A stretch of 9,796 nt of DNA from JANLIQ01 sp964358205 (GTDB taxonomy: Bacteria; Patescibacteriota; UBA1384; 2-12-FULL-50-11): positions 1 to 9,796 of the forward strand of contig CAYHNZ010000030.1 of assembly GCA_964358205.1 (NCBI GenBank). Direction: 5' to 3'. Below the pieces are notes generated by a model that was given only the letters and a program-made list of their open reading frames with translations, did no database searches and was not told the origin of the DNA. The position numbers and the translations under genes are program-made. Positions within the stretch are counted from its first letter, which is position 1, and each line of letters opens with the position of its first letter. Positions 5,708 to 9,796 of this stretch are shown piece after piece.

Positions 5708-5794
5708 GGAAGGGTGCCAGAGTGGCCGAATGGAGCACACTGCTAATGTGTTGACCTCGTAAGGGGTCCCAGGGTTCGAATCCCTGCCCTTCCG
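5708..5794 (+). tRNA. tRNA-Ser (anticodon GCU)
   Basis: A class II tRNA. The acceptor stem is GGAAGGG (5708-5714) with CCCTTCC (5787-5793), identical to that of the other tRNA-Ser in the window. The D stem is CCA/TGG. The anticodon stem is GCACA/TGTGT with loop CTGCTAA, giving anticodon GCT at 5742-5744, which reads AGC and AGU. The long variable arm is GACC/GGTC. The T arm is CAGGG-TTCGAAT-CCCTG (5770-5786). The discriminator is G. The next bases are CAA, so CCA is not encoded and must be added after transcription, unlike in tRNA-Ser(CGA). Confidence 0.96.
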
Positions 5795-5814
5795 CAATCT
5801 GCTAGTATGGAGAG

Positions 5815-6345
5815 GTGATGATTACATCCAAGAAGAAAGAGATTAAGTCGCGTCCAAAACATCACCAGGCCGAGCGTGAAATTGAAAAAGAGCTAAGAAT
5901 CAGCTTTTCTTCAAAGGAGTTTCCGCATCACGCCAAAAATGAACTCTGGTATATCGGCATTGGGCTACTCTTGGTAGTTGGATTGTTTGCCTCGATCAGC
6001 GTCAAAAATTACTTATTTGCCCTGGTTGTAGCAGCGGCTGGCATCGCCATTTTCCGTCTCACTCACCTTCAGCCCGAGTCTAAAATAGTTGAAATTTCTC
6101 CGAGAGGTTTAGTTTGGGGCGGTACATTCTGGGGCTACCACCAGCTAAAAAACTTCTGGATTGCCGAGATCGACGGCAATATAATGGTCTATTTAGAGCG
6201 GCTGAACTTCGCACCGATTATTCATTTTGAAGTTCCGGACGACAAGATTGAAGACGTGCTAGAAGCTCTATCGTTTGAGTTACCGTTTCACGAGCACAAA
6301 GACGAACCAATTCCCGACCGCTTTGCTCGGCTGTTACGAATCTAA
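5815..6345 (+). CDS. Small two-helix membrane protein with PH-like C-terminal domain, function unknown
   Basis: A 176-residue protein. A very basic, lysine-rich cytoplasmic N-terminus (residues 5-40) is followed by two adjacent transmembrane helices (about 44-62 and 66-81), separated by a tiny loop. A soluble C-terminal domain of about 95 residues has alternating strands (IVEISPRGLVWGG, 91-103; NFWIAEIDGNIMVYLE, 113-128; APIIHFEV, 133-140) and a final helix (DDKIEDVLEAL). This resembles small bacterial PH-like membrane proteins common in Patescibacteria; I do not recognise a named family with certainty. The start is GTG at 5815 or ATG at 5818. GGAGAGG (5809-5815) is too close to either to be a normal Shine-Dalgarno. 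A TAGTAT hexamer at 5803-5808 would instead suit a leaderless transcript. It lies 20 bases after tRNA-Ser(GCU), so read-through from the tRNA promoter is also possible. Confidence 0.8.
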   Translation: MMITSKKKEIKSRPKHHQAEREIEKELRISFSSKEFPHHAKNELWYIGIGLLLVVGLFASISVKNYLFALVVAAAGIAIFRLTHLQPESKIVEISPRGLVWGGTFWGYHQLKNFWIAEIDGNIMVYLERLNFAPIIHFEVPDDKIEDVLEALSFELPFHEHKDEPIPDRFARLLRI

Positions 6346-6365
6346 CTAGCCGAAGGATTGCCGGC

Positions 6366-6502
6366 AAGTCTGAAGTGACAAGTCTAAAGTCTAATTTAAG
6401 GCTAAAGTTACAAGTCTGAAGTATTTTTAGTATTAAGTATTAAGGACTTGGAACTTGATATTTCAGACTTAGATCAGACTTCAGACTTCAGCCTTTAGAC
6501 TT
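6366..6502. repeat. Inverted array of AAGTCT-type short repeats
   Basis: The left arm carries AAGTCTGAAGT (6366-6376), AAGTCTAAAGT (6380-6390), AAGGCTAAAGT (6398-6408) and AAGTCTGAAGT (6412-6422). The right arm carries the complement: ATTTCAGACTT (6460-6470), ATCAGACTT (6473-6481), ACTTCAGACTT (6478-6488) and ACTTCAGCCTTTAGACTT (6485-6502). The centre (6423-6459) is A+T rich with TATTAAG repeats. The array fills the 135-base gap between two convergent genes and includes the rfbD stop codon. It could fold into a large cruciform or hairpin and act as a bidirectional terminator, but no clean T-run marks it as one. Confidence 0.8.
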
Positions 6503-7350
6503 TTTTCGGTTCTTATATACTCTGCCAGATCGTCAGCCCAGCCTCGCAGCTTTAAGCCGGTAGCGGTGATTTTGCTCAAATTAAACTCGCCGTGCGGTGG
6601 CCGGGGCGCAATTAATGGTTTGGTGCCGTTGTACTCCTCGGTTGTGATGTCGGTGACCTTGATTTCGCTAAACTTACCGAGCTCAAACACTTCTCTGGCC
6701 AAATCAGCCCAAGAAACAACCGGGCCGTCATTGGAAACATTGTAAGCGCCAAAATCGGCCCGGGTTTCAAGTAAATGCTGGGCGGCGTCGACGAGCTGGC
6801 CGACGAAGGTTGGCCGTCCGGTCTGGTCGCTAACGACACTAGGTGAAATACCCTTTTCGGCTAGTCCCAACATTGTCCGAACGAAATTCTTGCCTTGGCC
6901 AATAACCCACGAAGTGCGGATTAAGTAATGTTTGGCAACGGTGGCAACGGCAACATCACCTGCCGCCTTGCTTTGGCCGTAAACCCCGAGAGGCGAGAGT
7001 GGCTCTGTCTCGGTATGAGGGAATGTCTGGCCATCGAAAACATAGTCGCTCGAGAAATGGATGAGAGTTGCTCCGATTTTGGTAGCGATGGTCGCCAAGT
7101 TGCCAACCCCAACAGCGTTAGCTTGCCAAGCTGCGACGCGACCCTCTGCGGTTTCCGCGCCATCAACGTTGGTATAAGCGGCGGCGTTAATAATAATTTC
7201 GATACCCGACCAGTCGTAACTTTCGACAAAAGCTCGATCGGTCATATCGAACTCATCTCTATCAGCGGCTCTGGCGCCGGGAAATCTTTCTTGCAAACCC
7301 TGGCCGAGCTGACCGTGGGCGCCAACGATTAAAAATCTGGAGCTATCCAT
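6481..7350 (-). CDS. rfbD: dTDP-4-dehydrorhamnose reductase
   Basis: The last step of dTDP-L-rhamnose synthesis: NAD(P)H-dependent reduction of dTDP-4-keto-L-rhamnose in the cytoplasm. The start is taken at the ATG at 7350, giving 289 residues, normal for the family. A longer frame to 7440 merely overlaps rfbC. GGAG lies 8 bases upstream. Visible motifs are the Rossmann loop GAHGQLG (10-16), NAAAYTNVDGAE (55-66), HFSSDYVFDG (98-107, serine where most have threonine), the catalytic YGQSK (Y124, K128) and GRPTFVGQLVDA (178-189). The substrate-binding C-terminal part has APRPPHGEFNLSK (248-260) in place of the usual RPxxSxLD. The ATG shares one base with the rfbC stop (TAATG), so the two are translationally coupled. 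The last seven codons and the stop lie in the AAGTCT repeat array, so the C-terminus (SLKAEV) may be repeat-derived. Confidence 0.93.
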   Translation of the reverse strand: MDSSRFLIVGAHGQLGQGLQERFPGARAADRDEFDMTDRAFVESYDWSGIEIIINAAAYTNVDGAETAEGRVAAWQANAVGVGNLATIATKIGATLIHFSSDYVFDGQTFPHTETEPLSPLGVYGQSKAAGDVAVATVAKHYLIRTSWVIGQGKNFVRTMLGLAEKGISPSVVSDQTGRPTFVGQLVDAAQHLLETRADFGAYNVSNDGPVVSWADLAREVFELGKFSEIKVTDITTEEYNGTKPLIAPRPPHGEFNLSKITATGLKLRGWADDLAEYIRTEKSLKAEV

Positions 7351-7913
7351 TATGATAACTCCAGGGCGGTTATATCTTTGAGTCGCGGGTGGGAGGCGTC
7401 CTTCTCCGAGACAATCGCATTTTTTTGGGTGATCGGCCAATCGAGGCCAAGGTCAGAATCGAAGAGGTTGACGAATGTATACTTAGCCTCTGGCGACCAG
7501 TGAGCGTTTACCAAGTACGTGTAGGTGACGTTTGGCTCGAGCGTCTGGTAGCCGTTGGCGACGCCGCGCGGTACAAACACCGCTTTGCCGGGCGTGATCT
7601 CGAGGGTCAAGGTCTGGCCGAAACCCTTGCCTTGGCGCAGGTCGACCCAAGCGCCGAAAATCCGGCCGTTCGCCAAGGAGATAAACTTCTCCCAAGGCTC
7701 GGCGTGAAGGCCACGGGTGACGCCGACCTCCTCGTTAAACGAGTAGTTATTTTGGACGATTTCAAACGCTGGTAACCCGAGCGCTTCCATCTTCTCTCGC
7801 TGGTAATTTTCCTTAAACCAGCCACGATTGTCACCGTGTAAGACAAGGTCGATTTCAAAGAACCCGGGAATGATCGTTTCGCGGACAGAAAGGTTATCGT
7901 TCACGCCCACCAT
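7350..7913 (-). CDS. rfbC: dTDP-4-dehydrorhamnose 3,5-epimerase, atypical active site
   Basis: A cupin-fold epimerase converting dTDP-4-keto-6-deoxyglucose to dTDP-4-keto-L-rhamnose. The start is the ATG at 7913 (187 residues); a longer frame to 8117 only overlaps rfbB. A GTG three codons in is possible, and no strong Shine-Dalgarno is seen. Visible motifs are DNRGWFKE (28-35), QNNYS (54-58), TRGLHAEPWEKF (66-77, catalytic H70), WVDLRQG (89-95), VPRGVANGY (114-122) and LGLDWP (155-160). Relative to classic RmlC, the HGF after PxGxA is NGY, the QAK after RGLH is replaced by WEKF, and the conserved tyrosine before xPE is tryptophan (HWSPE, W139). From memory this variant resembles the RmlC half of actinobacterial RmlC-RmlD fusions. 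It starts 10 bases after the rfbB stop and overlaps rfbD by one base. The operon context supports rhamnose synthesis despite the substitutions. Confidence 0.88.
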   Translation of the reverse strand: MVGVNDNLSVRETIIPGFFEIDLVLHGDNRGWFKENYQREKMEALGLPAFEIVQNNYSFNEEVGVTRGLHAEPWEKFISLANGRIFGAWVDLRQGKGFGQTLTLEITPGKAVFVPRGVANGYQTLEPNVTYTYLVNAHWSPEAKYTFVNLFDSDLGLDWPITQKNAIVSEKDASHPRLKDITALELS

Positions 7914-7923
7914 GTTACCGAAT

Positions 7924-8922
7924 TTATTGGCCTTTTTCCAGGTATTTGGCCTCAACAGCGTCTTTGAGTGGTTGCCACCAATCTTTGTGGTTGGTGTACC
8001 AATCGATAGTTTGTTTGAGACCCGATTTAATGTCGGTATATTTTGGGCGCCAGCCGAGTTCACGCTCAATCTTAGTGGCATCGATGGCGTAACGCATATC
8101 GTGGCCTGGCCGATCATTTACCACCTCAAACCAATCCTTGGGCTTGTCCATCAACTCCAAGATTGTTTCCAAGACTTCTTTGTTACCCTTTTCGCCATTA
8201 GCCCCGATCAGGTAGGTTTCGCCGATCTTGCCACTTTCAATTATTTTCAAAACAGCATCGTTGTGATCATCAACATGAATCCAGTCGCGAACATTCTGAC
8301 CGCTACCGTAAAGTTTAGGTTTTTGGTCGCTCAAGATGTTGGTAATCTGTCGAGGGATAAACTTCTCGATGTGCTGGTACGGGCCGTAGTTATTAGAGCA
8401 GTTAGAGATAGTGGCCTTGACCCCGAACGAACGGACCCAGGCGCGAACTAGGTGGTCAGAACCGGCTTTGGTGGCCGAGTACGGGCTGGAGGGATTGTAG
8501 GCGGTTTTGTCGCTGAATTTAGTTGGGTCGTCTAGCTCCAGATCGCCGAAGACTTCGTCGGTCGAAATATGGTGTAGTCGCTTATCGTGCTTCCGAACAG
8601 CCTCAAGAATCCGGTAAGTGCCGACAATGTTAGTTTCAACAAACGGCCAAGGTTCGCGTAGTGAATTGTCGTTATGCGACTCGGCGGCAAAATGGACGAC
8701 GATATCGGTGTCGCTGACCAACTTATCAATCAACTTGGCATCACAAATATCGCCTTGAACAAATGTAAAACGATCCTCTGGCAGACCATCGAGATTTTGC
8801 TTGTTGCCAGCGTAAGTTAACTTGTCGATAACGGTTACTGTTGAGTCCGGCTGTTCGGCTAGCAATGAACGGACAAAATTAGAACCTATGAAGCCGGCGC
8901 CGCCGGTGACTAGCACCGACAT
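7924..8922 (-). CDS. rfbB: dTDP-glucose 4,6-dehydratase
   Basis: An NAD-dependent short-chain dehydrogenase-fold enzyme making dTDP-4-keto-6-deoxyglucose, the second step of the pathway. The start is the ATG at 8922 (332 residues), where the Rossmann motif VTGGAGFIGSN begins at residue 5; a frame extended to 8985 would add an unrelated leader. GGTGG lies 7 bases upstream. Motifs are D59 in GDICD (the adenine-contacting region), HFAAESHNDNSL (77-88, where many family members have HVDRSI), the catalytic triad region STDEVFGD (T121, D122, E123), YSATK (Y148, K152) and NNYGPYQ (177-183). Then come LYGSGQNVRDWIHVDD (204-219) and RPGHDMRYAID (271-281), all full-length and intact. It sits one base after the stop of the relic frame at 8924-8995 and 10 bases before rfbC. 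It shows no sign of decay. Confidence 0.96.
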   Translation of the reverse strand: MSVLVTGGAGFIGSNFVRSLLAEQPDSTVTVIDKLTYAGNKQNLDGLPEDRFTFVQGDICDAKLIDKLVSDTDIVVHFAAESHNDNSLREPWPFVETNIVGTYRILEAVRKHDKRLHHISTDEVFGDLELDDPTKFSDKTAYNPSSPYSATKAGSDHLVRAWVRSFGVKATISNCSNNYGPYQHIEKFIPRQITNILSDQKPKLYGSGQNVRDWIHVDDHNDAVLKIIESGKIGETYLIGANGEKGNKEVLETILELMDKPKDWFEVVNDRPGHDMRYAIDATKIERELGWRPKYTDIKSGLKQTIDWYTNHKDWWQPLKDAVEAKYLEKGQ

Positions 8923-8923
8923 T

Positions 8924-8995
8924 TTAGCGCCACCTTCTTTCTCGCATTGAAATGCTCGAAATAAACCCCGCACCACCGGTGACAAGAATGTTCAT
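8924..8995 (-). pseudogene. Relic N-terminus of a second Rossmann-fold epimerase gene
   Basis: A 23-codon frame from the ATG at 8995 to a TAA at 8926-8924 reads MNILVTGGAGFISS and then loses all similarity (ISMRERRWR). The first 14 residues match the nucleotide-binding start of extended short-chain dehydrogenases and align with MSVLVTGGAGFIGS of rfbB. In the TGGAGFI codons, six of seven third bases differ from rfbB, so this is not a recent local duplication of rfbB. It lies three bases after the rfbA stop (a TAGTAG double stop) and one base before the rfbB ATG. It is probably what is left of a deleted epimerase or dehydratase gene. Alternatively it is a mini-ORF coupling rfbA to rfbB translation. 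Confidence 0.7.
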
Positions 8996-8998
8996 CTA

Positions 8999-9796
8999 CT
9001 ACTGGTAAATTGGCTTCTCTTTCATGATACGCAAGAGATACTGACCGTAGCCACTTTTCTTCAATGGTTCTGCTAGCTCGATAAGTTGCTTGTCGTTGAT
9101 AAAGCCCATAGCGTGAGCAATCTCTTCAATACAACCAACTTTCAAGCTTGTTCGTTTCTCGATTGTTGAAACAAACTCACTGGCTTCCAGTAGTGATTCG
9201 TGTGTGCCGGTGTCAAACCAGGCATAGCCGCGACCCAGCAAGCTACACTCTAATTTATTCATTTCTCCGTAGGCGTTGATAACGGAGGGAATTTCCAGTT
9301 CGCCTCGAGCAGAGGGCTTGACGTTCTTAGCGATCTCGCTGGCTTGGTGATCGAAAAAATATAGACCGATAGCAGCGTAGTTTGTTTTTGGCTCGAGCGG
9401 TTTCTCGTCAACACGAGTGACTTTGCCGTTCTTATCGAAGTCGATGACGCCATAGCGTTCTGGATCGGAGACGTAATACCCGAAGATGTGGCCGCCACCG
9501 TTCTTTTCAACCTTCTGGCGCGCCTCTTTAAGCATATGTGAAAGACCATGGCCGTAGAAGATATTGTCACCAAGGATCATCGCTACCGAATCGCCAGAGA
9601 GAAATTGCTCACCGATGATAAAAGCGTCAGCCAGACCCTTTGGTTCTTCTTGAATGGCGTACTGGATTTCCAGCCCTAGCTGTGACCCGTCGCCGAAGAC
9701 CTCTTCAAAACGACCAATGTCCTTAGGCGTCGAGATAATCAAGATTTCACGAATGCCAGTCAACATCAAAATCGACAGCGGATAGTAAACCATCGG
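8999..9796 (-). CDS. rfbA: Glucose-1-phosphate thymidylyltransferase (N-terminus outside window)
   Basis: The first step of dTDP-L-rhamnose synthesis: dTTP plus glucose-1-phosphate gives dTDP-glucose, in the cytoplasm. The frame runs through the right edge, starting in PMVYYPLS (normally preceded by the GxGTRLxPxT nucleotide loop and KQLLPVYDK), so roughly 25-30 residues are missing. 265 codons are present. Visible in order are IQEEPKGLADAF (uracil/thymine and sugar contacts), LGDNIFYGHG (metal-binding Asp), RYGVIDFD, VDEKPLEPKTNYAAIGLYFFD, ARGELEIPSVIN (most relatives have GELEITDVN) and GRGYAWFDTGTHESLLEAS. The usual C-terminal helical allosteric tail follows, ending KPIYQ. Two TAG stops are in tandem. 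It is the first visible gene of the operon; the promoter lies outside. Confidence 0.95.
   Translation of the reverse strand, partial: PMVYYPLSILMLTGIREILIISTPKDIGRFEEVFGDGSQLGLEIQYAIQEEPKGLADAFIIGEQFLSGDSVAMILGDNIFYGHGLSHMLKEARQKVEKNGGGHIFGYYVSDPERYGVIDFDKNGKVTRVDEKPLEPKTNYAAIGLYFFDHQASEIAKNVKPSARGELEIPSVINAYGEMNKLECSLLGRGYAWFDTGTHESLLEASEFVSTIEKRTSLKVGCIEEIAHAMGFINDKQLIELAEPLKKSGYGQYLLRIMKEKPIYQ

Noticed and set aside
4602..5794. tRNA-flanked att-type direct repeats of an integrative element
   Set aside because: The similarity between the two tRNA genes is what any two serine tRNAs show; no integrase or exact long repeat is present.
7351..7440. N-terminal extension of rfbD
   Set aside because: It would overlap rfbC by 90 bases; the ATG at 7350 has a Shine-Dalgarno and starts directly before the Rossmann motif.
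7914..8117. N-terminal extension of rfbC
   Set aside because: It lies wholly within rfbB and adds sequence unlike any RmlC; the ATG at 7913 gives the normal length.
7828..8451. 207-codon plus-strand frame opposite rfbB and rfbC
   Set aside because: It is antisense to two well-supported genes, its hydrophobic runs mirror their codons, and it has no start signal of its own.

Overview
This window looks like part of the chromosome of a Candidate Phyla Radiation (Patescibacteria) bacterium or a close relative, read with the standard bacterial code (TGA is a normal stop in several genes). The evidence is a tandem family of very small two-helix pilin-like proteins of the kind common in that group, a PilB/GspE-type ATPase, very tight gene packing with ATGA and TAATG overlaps, and a small membrane protein of a type often seen there. 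This placement is inferred from gene content, not from a phylogenetic marker.

Layout, left to right. Positions 1-2907 (+) hold the 3' part of an extracellular solute-binding protein gene and then three pilin-like genes joined by 4-base ATGA overlaps. A 141-base structured spacer follows, with a candidate promoter and a strong Shine-Dalgarno, and then a fourth pilin paralogue. Positions 2935-4401 (-) hold a PilB/GspE-type ATPase convergent with the pilins. It has all the nucleotide-binding motifs but lacks the C-terminal tetracysteine zinc site.

The middle (4581-5794) has two serine tRNA genes, anticodons CGA and GCU. They bracket a G+C-rich gene on the minus strand for a secreted protein with a CsgG-like C-terminal half. 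That gene has its own promoter, a compact foldable 5' leader and two tandem minus-strand terminators, so it looks like a self-contained cassette and possibly an acquired one. Its promoter diverges from that of tRNA-Ser(GCU), and the two -35 boxes touch. A small two-helix membrane protein gene follows tRNA-Ser(GCU) after 20 bases.

The right part (6481-9796, -) is the dTDP-L-rhamnose operon, transcribed rfbA-rfbB-rfbC-rfbD; rfbA runs off the window. RfbA makes dTDP-glucose, RfbB dehydrates it to the 4-keto-6-deoxy sugar, RfbC epimerises it and RfbD reduces it to dTDP-L-rhamnose for cell-surface glycans. RfbC has an atypical active site. A 23-codon reading frame between rfbA and rfbB encodes the start of a second Rossmann-fold epimerase and is probably a gene relic. 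The rfbD stop codon lies inside an inverted array of AAGTCT-type repeats that fills the gap to the convergent membrane protein gene.

No CRISPR array, transposase, integrase or rRNA is visible, and no gene-free stretch exceeds about 200 bases.
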